Origin: Egaibacter danicus
GTDB taxonomy: Bacteria > Pseudomonadota > Gammaproteobacteria > Burkholderiales > Burkholderiaceae_C
Direction of reading: 5' to 3'
Length of the DNA: 64,000 nucleotides
Assembly (NCBI GenBank): GCA_016707075.1
Contig: JADJII010000004.1
Location: 248,001-312,000, forward strand
Shown here: one piece after another, positions 25,205-33,823 of the stretch
Layout of the letters: the number at the start of each line of letters is the position of its first letter
Position numbering within the stretch: position 1 is the first letter of the stretch
Notes under the pieces: model-generated
The model's input: the letters and a program-made list of their open reading frames with translations, nothing else
Databases searched by the model: none
What the model was told of the DNA's origin: nothing
Position numbers and translations under genes: made by a program

Positions 25205-26430
25205 GCCGTTTGCGGTGAAGCCGGCTTGGCACCGCGCAGAATGGCGGCTTCCTTGACCGGCATATTGATCAGCCCCGCAAAGATGCCCAGCGCAATGGCG
25301 ATGTACCACACCACGTCATAACTACCCGTTCGGTCATACAAAAGTCCTCCGAGCCACACGCCCATGAATGAGCCGATCTGGTGGCTGAAAAACACGAAAC
25401 CTCCGAGCATGGACAAATGCGCCACGCCAAAGATTTGAGCGACTACCGCGTTCGTTGGCGGCACGGTTGACAGCCACAGCAAACCCATCACACTGGAAAA
25501 GATGTACACGCTCGCGGGCGTGAGAGGTGCAATCAAAAATACGCTGATGGCGAGCGAACGGGCGAAATAGATGAACGACAGGATATTTTTCTTCTGCATT
25601 CTCTGGCCCAGCATGCCCGCCGCATAGGTGCCGAACACATTGAACAGGCCGATCAGCGCCAGCGCATAACTGGCCACCTGGGGAGACAGGCCCTTGTCCC
25701 TGAGGTAGCTGGGCATGTGCACGCCAATGAACACAACCTGAAAGCCACAGACAAAGTAGCCCGCCATCAGTAGCTGGAAACTGGGGTATTTGAAGGCCTC
25801 ACGTAGCGCCTGCACAATCGTCAACTCACGCATGGCGGTAGCCCCGGCAGCAAATCCGGGCTCGCGCAGGCCCCAGGCCAGCGGGATGATCAACATGGCC
25901 ATGGCCGCCAGTGCTAACAGAGCGTTCTGCCAGCCCAGTGTCAGAATGAACTGACCAGAGGTGGGAACCATCAGAAACTGGCCAAACGAACCGGCAGCAG
26001 CTGCTACGCCCATAGCCCAGGAACGCTTGTCTGCGCTGACGTTGCGCCCGATTACTCCGTAAATCACCGCGTAGGTGGTCCCCGCCTGCGCCACGCCCAG
26101 CAAAACGCCGGTGGTCAGGGTGAACATGAGTGGCGTGGTGGAGAAGGCCATGCCTGCCAAGCCCAGCGCATACAGCAGGCCGCCGACGATCACAACACGG
26201 ACGGCGCCGAATTTGTCGGCCACCATGCCCGAGAAGATGCCGGCCAGGCCCCACGTCAGGTTCTGCACGGCAATGGCCAGCGCGAATGTCTCACGCGTCC
26301 AGCCCTGAGCCTGTGTGACCGGTTGCAGCCACAACCCGAAGGCGTGTCGGGTGCCCATCGACAAGGTCACAATGGCCGCGCCACAGATCAGGATCTGGGT
26401 CATGGAAAGCGTTTTGGTCGCAGAAGTCAT
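25201..26430 (-). CDS. Major facilitator superfamily transporter
   Basis: A 409-residue, 12-helix carrier. Features: GTRHAFGLWLQPVTQAQGW in the first loop, GMVADKFGAVRVVIVGG (MFS motif A type) between helices 2 and 3, and a matching second half. It resembles the oxalate/formate-antiporter-like subgroup, but the substrate cannot be assigned. I start at the ATG at 26430; the open frame extends further upstream, but that segment has no membrane or family features. It is translationally coupled to the 47-residue protein. Confidence 0.88.
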   Translation of the reverse strand: MTSATKTLSMTQILICGAAIVTLSMGTRHAFGLWLQPVTQAQGWTRETFALAIAVQNLTWGLAGIFSGMVADKFGAVRVVIVGGLLYALGLAGMAFSTTPLMFTLTTGVLLGVAQAGTTYAVIYGVIGRNVSADKRSWAMGVAAAAGSFGQFLMVPTSGQFILTLGWQNALLALAAMAMLIIPLAWGLREPGFAAGATAMRELTIVQALREAFKYPSFQLLMAGYFVCGFQVVFIGVHMPSYLRDKGLSPQVASYALALIGLFNVFGTYAAGMLGQRMQKKNILSFIYFARSLAISVFLIAPLTPASVYIFSSVMGLLWLSTVPPTNAVVAQIFGVAHLSMLGGFVFFSHQIGSFMGVWLGGLLYDRTGSYDVVWYIAIALGIFAGLINMPVKEAAILRGAKPASPQTA

Positions 26431-26501
26431 CCGGAGAATGTAGTCAATTTGTTGATTTTTTGCAGCTTTGACCCAAATGCAGGGAGTCTTCGGGGATTTA
26501 C

Positions 26502-26521
26502 GGCTGTATATATATCCAGCC
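26502..26521. promoter_or_regulatory. 18/20 palindrome between the MFS gene and parE
   Basis: GGCTGTATATATATCCAGCC is a nearly perfect 20-bp palindrome in the 123-base divergent region. It could be an operator or part of a promoter. A TACAAT box (26540-26545) lies close downstream, before the parE ATG. Confidence 0.4.
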
Positions 26522-26553
26522 ATTTTAGCCTTGTCGGTCTACAATGAAAAGCT

Positions 26554-28536
26554 ATGGCAACGAATCCTGCAGTCAAAACAACACCCGAGTATTCAGAGGG
26601 GTCCATCCGCGTTCTCAAGGGGCTGGAGCCCGTCAAGCAGCGTCCGGGCATGTACACCCGAACCGACAACCCGCTGCATGTCATCCAGGAAGTTCTGGAC
26701 AACGCGGCGGACGAGGCGCTGGCCGGGCACGGCAAGAAGATCAAGGTCATTCTGCATGCGGACGGCTCGGTCACCGTTGAGGACGACGGGCGCGGCATTC
26801 CATTTGGCATGCACCCTGAAGAGAATGCGCCGGTTATTGAACTGGTCTTCACGCGCCTGCATGCGGGCGGTAAGTTCGACAAGGGCAAGGGCGGTGCCTA
26901 CAGTTTTTCGGGCGGCCTGCATGGCGTGGGTGTGAGTGTGACCAACGCGCTGGGCAAGCGGCTGGAGGTCACCACCTTCCGTGAAGGCTCAGTGGCGCAC
27001 ATTGTGTTTCAGGGTGGCGATGTCACCGAGAAGCTGAAAGTACGCAAGGCGGCCGAGGGCGACCGGCGCAGCGGTTCCACCATACGCGTCTGGCCGGATG
27101 CCAAATACTTCGAGACCAGCGTGTTACCAATGGCTGAGCTCACCCACCTGCTGCGCAGCAAGGCGGTGCTGATGCCCGGGGTGACAGTGTTGCTGCTCAA
27201 TGAGAAGACCAAAGAAACCCTGAGCTGGATCTACAAGGGCGGCCTGCGCGACTACCTGACGCAGACGCTGACGGGTGATCCGGTGATTCCGCTGTTTGAA
27301 GGCGACGGCTTTGCCGATGCGCAGAACGATACCTTTGCCGACGGCGAGGGCGCCTCGTGGTGCGTGGCGTTCACGGAAGACGGCCAGCCGGTGCGCGAGA
27401 GCTACGTCAACCTGATCCCCACCAGCGCCGGTGGCACCCATGAGAGTGGCCTGCGTGACGGCCTGTTCACAGCGGTCAAAAGCTTCATTGAACTGCACTC
27501 TTTGCTGCCCAAGGGCGTGAAACTGTTGCCCGAAGACGTGTTTGCCCGCGCCAGCTATGTGCTGAGCGCCAAGGTGCTGGATCCGCAGTTTCAAGGCCAG
27601 ATCAAGGAGCGGCTGAACTCGCGTGATGCGGTGCGTCTGGTGTCCAGCTTTGTGCGCCCCACGCTGGAGCTGTGGCTGAACCAGCACGTGGAATACGGCA
27701 AAAAGCTGGCGGAGCTGGCCATTCGTGCGGCGCAAACCCGCCAGAAAGCGGGCCAGAAGGTTGAAAAACGCAAGGGCTCCGGCGTGGCTGTGTTGCCCGG
27801 CAAACTGACCGATTGTGAAAGCCGCGATCTGGCGCACAACGAGGTGTTTCTGGTGGAAGGCGATTCGGCCGGCGGCAGTGCCAAAATGGGCCGCGACAAG
27901 GAGTCGCAGGCCATCCTGCCGTTGCGCGGCAAGGTACTCAATACATGGGAAGTCGAGCGCGACAGACTGTTTGCCAACACGGAGATTCATGACATCGCCG
28001 TGGCTATTGGTGTTGATCCGCATGGCCCAGACGATTCTCCAGACCTCTCCGGCCTGCGCTACGGCAAGGTCTGCATCCTGAGTGACGCGGATGTGGACGG
28101 CTCGCACATTCAGGTGCTGCTGCTGACGCTATTTTTCCGGCATTTCCCCAAGCTGATCGAGACCGGCCATGTGTTCGTGGCCCGGCCGCCCCTGTTTCGG
28201 GTGGATGCGCCCGCGCGTGGCAAAAAACCGGCGTCCAAGGCCTATGCGCTGGATGACGGCGAATTGACGGCCATTCTGGACAAGCTGCGCAAAGAGGGGG
28301 TGCGCGAAAACGCCTGGAGCATCAGCCGGTTCAAGGGGCTGGGTGAAATGAATGCGGAACAATTATGGGAAACCACACTCAATCCGGATACCCGGCGTTT
28401 GCTGCCGGTGCAGTTGGGTAGCATCGATTTCTTGCAAACCAGCAGTCTGATGACCAAACTTATGGGCAAGGGGGAAGCCTCCGCCCGCCGTGAGCTGATG
28501 GAATTGCACGGCGATAGTGTCGAGGTTGATATTTGA
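26554..28536 (+). CDS. parE: DNA topoisomerase IV subunit B
   Basis: A 660-residue GHKL ATPase that drives DNA strand passage with ParC to unlink daughter chromosomes. The ATPase domain shows LDNAADEALAGHG and DDGRGIPF, the transducer domain has KGVKLLPEDV, and the TOPRIM domain has LVEGDSAGGSAKMGR and SDADVDGSHI. Compared with GyrB it lacks the long insert of the gamma-proteobacterial gyrase B, and its operon with parC supports ParE. It overlaps the transglycosylase gene by 4 bases. Confidence 0.97.
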   Translation: MATNPAVKTTPEYSEGSIRVLKGLEPVKQRPGMYTRTDNPLHVIQEVLDNAADEALAGHGKKIKVILHADGSVTVEDDGRGIPFGMHPEENAPVIELVFTRLHAGGKFDKGKGGAYSFSGGLHGVGVSVTNALGKRLEVTTFREGSVAHIVFQGGDVTEKLKVRKAAEGDRRSGSTIRVWPDAKYFETSVLPMAELTHLLRSKAVLMPGVTVLLLNEKTKETLSWIYKGGLRDYLTQTLTGDPVIPLFEGDGFADAQNDTFADGEGASWCVAFTEDGQPVRESYVNLIPTSAGGTHESGLRDGLFTAVKSFIELHSLLPKGVKLLPEDVFARASYVLSAKVLDPQFQGQIKERLNSRDAVRLVSSFVRPTLELWLNQHVEYGKKLAELAIRAAQTRQKAGQKVEKRKGSGVAVLPGKLTDCESRDLAHNEVFLVEGDSAGGSAKMGRDKESQAILPLRGKVLNTWEVERDRLFANTEIHDIAVAIGVDPHGPDDSPDLSGLRYGKVCILSDADVDGSHIQVLLLTLFFRHFPKLIETGHVFVARPPLFRVDAPARGKKPASKAYALDDGELTAILDKLRKEGVRENAWSISRFKGLGEMNAEQLWETTLNPDTRRLLPVQLGSIDFLQTSSLMTKLMGKGEASARRELMELHGDSVEVDI

Positions 28537-29483
28537 TGGCTTTCATAAGCGTCCTGCAAAAGAGCAGGTCCTGGCTGACAGGTGCCAGGGCGCTGGCCGT
28601 GGGCGTCGGTCTGCTCGCGCTGTCGCAGCAGGCTCTTCATGCGGACGTATGGGGTTACGTGGATGAAGAAGGCATCACGCATTTTTCACCTGAGCGTGTG
28701 GATGAGCGGTATGCACTTTTTTACCGCGCCCCGGTAACCGGCCTGCCATCAGGCAAGAGCGTTAAAGAGATGGAAGTTGCGCCTCCCGTGCCGGAAATTT
28801 CCGTGTTGTCGCCCAAGCTGGCCGAGTTTTTTGAGTCCTCGCCCCGCTATCGGCTGGTGCAGCCCCTGTTGAAAGAGGCGGCTCTGGTGCAACGCATTGA
28901 TTATGAGCTGTTGCAGGCGCTGATCGCGACCGAATCCGCCTTCAATGCCAGCGCTGTATCCCCTAAAGGTGCTGTTGGTCTGATGCAGATCATGCCCGAC
29001 ACGGGTCGGCGTTTTGGTCTGGGTGATGACCGATGGGGGCCTGTCGAATACAAGCTGACTGACCCTAAAACCAACATCCGGATAGGTGCCCGCTACCTGC
29101 GCTTCCTAATGGACATGTTCCCCGGCAAGCTGGAACTGGCACTGGCGTCTTACAACGCGGGTGAAGGTGCGGTGCAAAAGGCGGGCAACAAGATACCGAA
29201 TTTCCCTGAAACCCAAGCTTATGTGGCCATGGTGACGCAGATCTACACGGCGCTCAAACCGCCACTACCGCCTCCAGTGGTGGAGATTAAAAGTGCCAGC
29301 CGGATTCGTGCCGAGTTATATGGCCCGGGTTTTGTGTTTTCCGCGCCTACCGAGGCCTACCGCCTGAAGATGCCTAACCCTGTGCAGGCCGCCACTCCAC
29401 CCGGTGGTGCTGCCGGGCGTGGCAACATGGTGCAGCCCATACAGGCCAGCGCCTCTCCTGACCCGCTGATAGCAGCTGACTAA
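28533..29483 (+). CDS. Lytic transglycosylase (SLT domain)
   Basis: A 316-residue exported peptidoglycan lyase. A signal peptide (about 1-36, ending QQALHA) is followed by a DUF4124-like segment (DVWGYVDEEGITHFS) and an SLT domain with catalytic Glu133 in LIATESAFN and KGAVGLMQIMPDTG. It cleaves the MurNAc-GlcNAc bond in the cell wall. Location between parE and parC, coupled to both (ATGA overlap upstream, 6 bases before parC), is a known betaproteobacterial arrangement. Confidence 0.92.
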   Translation: MMAFISVLQKSRSWLTGARALAVGVGLLALSQQALHADVWGYVDEEGITHFSPERVDERYALFYRAPVTGLPSGKSVKEMEVAPPVPEISVLSPKLAEFFESSPRYRLVQPLLKEAALVQRIDYELLQALIATESAFNASAVSPKGAVGLMQIMPDTGRRFGLGDDRWGPVEYKLTDPKTNIRIGARYLRFLMDMFPGKLELALASYNAGEGAVQKAGNKIPNFPETQAYVAMVTQIYTALKPPLPPPVVEIKSASRIRAELYGPGFVFSAPTEAYRLKMPNPVQAATPPGGAAGRGNMVQPIQASASPDPLIAAD

Positions 29484-29489
29484 CTATTC

Positions 29490-31880
29490 ATGACCGACCA
29501 AACGACGCTTGACCTTCTCCCACAACCATCCGGCGGCGATGGTGACGACTCCCTCAACCTGGCAACCTACGCACAACGTGCCTACCTTGAATATGCGTTG
29601 AGTGTCGTCAAGGGTCGGGCGCTGCCTGACGTGTGCGATGGCCTCAAGCCGGTGCAGCGGCGCATCCTGTATTCGATGTCCCGAATGGGGCTGGGCTTTG
29701 GTGGTCCGAACGGCAACAGTGGTGCCAAGCCGGTCAAAAGTGCGCGGGTTGTCGGCGATGTGTTGGGTCGTTTTCACCCGCACGGCGACCAGTCGGCCTA
29801 TGACGCACTGGTGCGCATGGCGCAGGATTTCTCACAGCGTTACCCGCTGGTGGATGGTCAGGGCAACTTCGGCAGTCGCGACGGCGATGGTGCTGCGGCC
29901 ATGCGTTACACGGAAGCACGACTGGCCAAAATCACCAGCCTGCTGATGGACGAAATCGACGAAGGCACGGTCGATTTTCAGCCCAATTACGACGGTTCCA
30001 CCGAAGAACCACGTCAGCTACCTGCCCGGTTGCCATTCGCGCTGCTCAATGGCGCCAGCGGTATTGCCGTGGGCCTGGCCACTGAAATCCCGAGCCACAA
30101 CCTGCGTGAAATTGCGGATGCCTGCGTGGCGCTGATCAAAACGCCCAAGCTGACAGACGATGAACTGTTTGGTCTGGTACCCGGCCCGGACTACCCTGGT
30201 GGTGGCCAGATCATCAGTTCTACCACCGACATTGCCGACGCTTATCGCACCGGCCGTGGTTCGCTGAAGGTCCGCGCACGCTGGAAGATTGAAGAGCTGG
30301 CGCGCGGTCAGTGGCAACTGGTGGTGACCGAGCTGCCGCCCGGTGTTAGCACCCAGCGTGTGCTGGAAGAAATCGAAGAAATCACCAACCCCAAAATCAA
30401 GGCGGGCAAGAAGGCACTGTCGCAGGAGCAGACACAACTCAAGGCGACGGTGCTGTCGGTGCTGGACCTGGTGCGTGACGAGTCGGGCAAAGAAGAGGCC
30501 GTGCGCCTGCTGTTTGAACCCAAGACCAGCCGCATCAGCCAGCAGGAACTGATCACCACCCTGCTGGCTCACACCAGTCTGGAGACCTCATCGCCCATCA
30601 ACCTGACGATGGTGGGGCTGGATGGACGGCCTACTCAGAAATCTTTGCGGCAGATGCTGATGGAGTGGATCGAGTTTCGCCAGATCACCATCCAGCGCCG
30701 CTCGCAACATCGTCTGGACAAGGTGCTGGACCGCGTGCACATCCTGGAAGGGCGGCAGATTGTCCTGCTCAACATCGATGAGGTCATTGCCATCATCCGC
30801 CAGTCGGATGAACCCAAGGCAGCGCTGATTGCACGCTTCAAACTGAGCGACCGGCAGGCTGAGGACATTCTTGAAATCCGGCTGCGGCAGCTCGCCCGGC
30901 TGGAAGCCATCAAGATTGAGCAGGAGCTCAAAGAGCTGCGCGATGAGCAGAAAAAGCTGGAAGAGATTCTGGGCAGCCCGGCTGCACTCAAACGCCTGAT
31001 GATCAAGGAGATTGAGGCTGACGCTAAAACGTTTGCCGACGCGCGGCGTACCCTCATTCAGGCCGAGAAGCGGGCTGTGCTGGAAGTGAAGGTAGTGGAC
31101 GAGCCAGTGACGGTGGTGGTCAGCGAAAAAGGCTGGGTGCGGGCCCGCACCGGGCACGGTCATGAGGCGGGCAGTTTTGCATTCAAGGCAGGCGACGGCC
31201 TTTACGGTACGTTTGAATGCCGCACCGTGGACACGTTGCTGGCCTTTGGCAACAACGGGCGTGTGTACTCGGTGGCGGTATCGCTGCTGCCGGGTGCACG
31301 GGGGGATGGCCAGCCCATCACTACGCTGCTGGAACTGGAAGCGGGCACCCAGATTCGCTATTACTTCGCTGGTCCGGCCAGTGCCACCTTGCTGCTCAGC
31401 AGCTCGGGCGGTTACGGTTTCCTGGCTACCGTGGACAACCTGACTTCGCGCCAGAAGGCGGGCAAGACGTTTGTAACCTGCAATGAAGGCGAGACGCTGT
31501 GCCGTCCGTCTCCCGTGTCAGGGACCGTGGGCGTGGTGGTGGGGGCTACCGGCCCGGTCGTCACGCCTCTGATACCGGCCACCCATGTGGCCTGCGCGTC
31601 TACGGGTGGGCGCATCCTCACGTTTGAGATCAGTGAGCTGAAAGCGATGGCCAACGGTGGCCGTGGCCTGATGCTGATTGATCTGGAAGCCAAAGACACG
31701 CTCGCTGGCGCAGCGGCCTACACCCGCAGCGTCAGGATTGAAGGCATTGGACGAGGTGGCAAAGCCCGCGAAGAAACACTCGAAATCCGCAGCCTCAACA
31801 ACGCACGTGCTGCGCGCGGGCGCAAAGGCAAGGCAGCGGACCTGGGGTTCAAGCCGTCCAGTATCTCGCGCGTGGAATAG
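29490..31880 (+). CDS. parC: DNA topoisomerase IV subunit A
   Basis: A 796-residue breakage-reunion subunit. The catalytic tyrosine is Tyr140 (AAMRYTEARL) and the GyrA-like core includes HPHGDQSAYDALVRMAQ. The C-terminal beta-pinwheel follows after about residue 510. The positions equivalent to E. coli Ser80 and Glu84 of the quinolone-resistance region are Gln101 and Asp105 here. Third gene of parE-transglycosylase-parC. Confidence 0.97.
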   Translation: MTDQTTLDLLPQPSGGDGDDSLNLATYAQRAYLEYALSVVKGRALPDVCDGLKPVQRRILYSMSRMGLGFGGPNGNSGAKPVKSARVVGDVLGRFHPHGDQSAYDALVRMAQDFSQRYPLVDGQGNFGSRDGDGAAAMRYTEARLAKITSLLMDEIDEGTVDFQPNYDGSTEEPRQLPARLPFALLNGASGIAVGLATEIPSHNLREIADACVALIKTPKLTDDELFGLVPGPDYPGGGQIISSTTDIADAYRTGRGSLKVRARWKIEELARGQWQLVVTELPPGVSTQRVLEEIEEITNPKIKAGKKALSQEQTQLKATVLSVLDLVRDESGKEEAVRLLFEPKTSRISQQELITTLLAHTSLETSSPINLTMVGLDGRPTQKSLRQMLMEWIEFRQITIQRRSQHRLDKVLDRVHILEGRQIVLLNIDEVIAIIRQSDEPKAALIARFKLSDRQAEDILEIRLRQLARLEAIKIEQELKELRDEQKKLEEILGSPAALKRLMIKEIEADAKTFADARRTLIQAEKRAVLEVKVVDEPVTVVVSEKGWVRARTGHGHEAGSFAFKAGDGLYGTFECRTVDTLLAFGNNGRVYSVAVSLLPGARGDGQPITTLLELEAGTQIRYYFAGPASATLLLSSSGGYGFLATVDNLTSRQKAGKTFVTCNEGETLCRPSPVSGTVGVVVGATGPVVTPLIPATHVACASTGGRILTFEISELKAMANGGRGLMLIDLEAKDTLAGAAAYTRSVRIEGIGRGGKAREETLEIRSLNNARAARGRKGKAADLGFKPSSISRVE

Positions 31881-31898
31881 GTGACTGTCCCTGTTGTT

Positions 31899-32378
31899 TC
31901 AATGTGCCGTGGCTGGCAGCCCGGGTACCAGGCCCGAGCGGAGTGACTTCGGCATTCTGGCGGTAGCGGTCCGGGGGGCTACCAGGTCGGCCAGCGTCAC
32001 GCCATCGAGCACCGAGAAATAGCTTTGCATGGCTTGCGACAGTACGCCCTTCAAGCCGCAGTGCAGGCTCAGGCGGCATTGATTCACCGCGGGGTCAAAA
32101 CACTCGACCATCGTGAAGTCCGTCTCGGTTGCCCGCACCACGGAACCCAGGTTGATATCACCCGCAGGTTTTGAAAGTCGTATGCCGCCGCCGCGTCCTC
32201 TGGTTGTTTCCAGTAAACCCTTGGCGGCGAGGTCCTGGACAACTTTGGTCAGATGGCTGCGCGAGATGCCGTAGCTGTCAGCAATTTCGGTGATGGTGAC
32301 CGGCTGCTCGCGCGTCTGGCTGGCAGCGCAATACATCAGTACGCGCAGCGTGTAGTCGGTCCATTGGGTCAGGTGCAT
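31899..32378 (-). CDS. nsrR: Rrf2-family nitric-oxide-sensing regulator (NsrR-like)
   Basis: A 159-residue Rrf2 regulator with an N-terminal winged helix (ITEIADSYGISRSHLTKVVQDLAAKGLLETTRG, residues 29-61) and three cysteines, Cys93, Cys101 and Cys107 (ECFDPAVNQC, LHCGLK), that should hold an iron-sulfur cluster. NO damages this cluster and releases DNA. Divergence from a Ric/YtfE-type repair gene and flanking NsrR-type dyads make NsrR much more likely than IscR or RirA. Confidence 0.88.
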   Translation of the reverse strand: MHLTQWTDYTLRVLMYCAASQTREQPVTITEIADSYGISRSHLTKVVQDLAAKGLLETTRGRGGGIRLSKPAGDINLGSVVRATETDFTMVECFDPAVNQCRLSLHCGLKGVLSQAMQSYFSVLDGVTLADLVAPRTATARMPKSLRSGLVPGLPATAH

Positions 32379-32400
32379 GAAATTTGTCGCAGATCAATTG

Positions 32401-32458
32401 AAGATTCATTTTGAATGAATTTTATTGGATAGAATAACATTCATTCAAAATGAATCTT
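32401..32458. promoter_or_regulatory. Twin NsrR-type operators in inverted orientation
   Basis: The 20-mer AAGATTCATTTTGAATGAAT (32401-32420) recurs as its exact reverse complement at 32439-32458. Each copy fits the NsrR consensus of ATTCAT-type half sites separated by a short AT spacer. An AGAATA -10-like sequence lies between them. One site sits before the regulator gene and one before the ric gene. Confidence 0.82.
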
Positions 32459-32472
32459 TAAAGGAAGCCACC

Positions 32473-33207
32473 ATGAATGCACGTCTTGAAACCACAGAAC
32501 CCGGGCACCACGCCGTCAGCGCCGATCAGCAGATAGGGCAAATTGCCGTCCAGTTGCCGGGTGCGACTGCCGTTTTCAGGCGCTTGAAGCTGGACTTTTG
32601 CTGTGGTGGGCAAGTGAGCCTGAAGCAGGCCGCCGGTGACAAGGGTCTGGATGTGAATGCCGTGCTGGGCGAACTGTCAGCCTTGCAGAGGCCTGCAGTG
32701 TTGCCGGGGATCACGGAGCCTGTTGAGTTGATCGACCATATCCTGAGTCGATACCACGATGTTCATCGCGAACAATTGCCTGAACTCATTCGCATGGCGC
32801 GCCGTGTCGAGGCCGTGCACCGCGACAATCCGCAGGTACCCACGGGCTTGGCTGTCTTGCTGGAAACTGCGCAGGAAGAACTGCTGTCTCACATGCAAAA
32901 GGAAGAGACCATTCTCTTCCCGATGCTCAAGGCTGGCGGCAACCCCTTCGTTGGCCATCCCATCGATATGATGCGGACCGAACACGTGGATCATGGCGCC
33001 ATGCTGGAGAAGCTGGCTGCCGTCACCAACGACGCCACGCCACCAGCCGGTGCCTGCAATACCTGGCGTGCGTTGTATGCCGGCATTGCCCAGTTGAACG
33101 ATGACCTCATCAACCACATCCATCTGGAGAACAACGTATTATTCCCACAGTTCGAGCCGGAGACGGCTGCGTCCGGGTGCGCCTCTTCGGGGTGCGCCTG
33201 TAGCTGA
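32473..33207 (+). CDS. Iron-sulfur cluster repair di-iron protein (RIC/YtfE/ScdA)
   Basis: A 244-residue protein that restores iron-sulfur clusters damaged by NO or oxidants. The N-terminal ScdA_N domain ends in the double cysteine LDFCCGG; the C-terminal hemerythrin-like domain provides the di-iron ligands in HILSRYHDVHREQLPEL, HMQKEET, EHVDHGAMLEK and HIHLENNVLF. A Cys-rich tail (SGCASSGCACS) is unusual and may bind metal. AAGGA lies eight bases before the chosen ATG; an upstream start at 32425 would fall inside the operator. Confidence 0.9.
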   Translation: MNARLETTEPGHHAVSADQQIGQIAVQLPGATAVFRRLKLDFCCGGQVSLKQAAGDKGLDVNAVLGELSALQRPAVLPGITEPVELIDHILSRYHDVHREQLPELIRMARRVEAVHRDNPQVPTGLAVLLETAQEELLSHMQKEETILFPMLKAGGNPFVGHPIDMMRTEHVDHGAMLEKLAAVTNDATPPAGACNTWRALYAGIAQLNDDLINHIHLENNVLFPQFEPETAASGCASSGCACS

Positions 33208-33248
33208 GTCACCGTTTGCGATACGGGAAACAACTGTGAGGAACTTTC

Positions 33249-33707
33249 ATGTCGAATACCGAGAACACCGCTGCTGACAACCTGCCAGCAGACATCCTGC
33301 GATGCATGCCGGAGGCACTGATCTTTTCCGACCTGGAAGGCATCATTCGCCAGTGGAATCCGGGTGCTGAGACCGTGTTCGGCTTCCCGGCCACCGAGGC
33401 CCTCGGCCAGAGCCTGGACCTCATCATCCCCGAGCGCATGCGCAAGGCGCACTGGGATGGGTTCAACAAAGCGATCGTGCGTGGCGGCACGCTACCTGGC
33501 AGAAAATCCATGATCACGCGGTCGCTTCACAAGAGTGGGGAGCAGATCTACGTGGATATGAGTTTTGCCATGGTGAAAGATGCCTCCGGGAAAATGCTCG
33601 GATCCATGGCCGTTGCCCGCGACGCAACTGCACGCTTTCTGGAAGAAAAAAGCATGCGCAAGCAACTGGCCGAATTGACCCCCAAGCCGGAAACTCCGGC
33701 TGCCTGA
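33249..33707 (+). CDS. Stand-alone PAS domain protein
   Basis: A 152-residue protein that is almost entirely one PAS domain (about residues 14-132: DLEGIIRQWNPGAETVFGFPATEALGQ, then SLHKSGEQIYVDMSFAMVKD and GSMAVARDATAR) with no kinase, GGDEF or DNA-binding part. The core resembles NifL/FixL-type PAS domains that can hold heme or flavin, but the proximal residue cannot be assigned safely. It is 41 bases downstream of the ric gene and probably belongs to the same NO-controlled transcript. Confidence 0.8.
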   Translation: MSNTENTAADNLPADILRCMPEALIFSDLEGIIRQWNPGAETVFGFPATEALGQSLDLIIPERMRKAHWDGFNKAIVRGGTLPGRKSMITRSLHKSGEQIYVDMSFAMVKDASGKMLGSMAVARDATARFLEEKSMRKQLAELTPKPETPAA

Positions 33708-33823
33708 CAACGGCTCCTGCGCCCCTGTGGGATAGACAGGGTGCAGCCCAAATCCACTACGGCCTCAGGGCGAAGGCGTGTGCTGCCAGAATGCGGAGGT
33801 TGACAGCATTTTTGGAGATTGCC

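Noticed and set aside
27124..28107. 327-codon open frame opposite parE
   Set aside because: It lies wholly inside parE, with no recognisable motifs or start signals.
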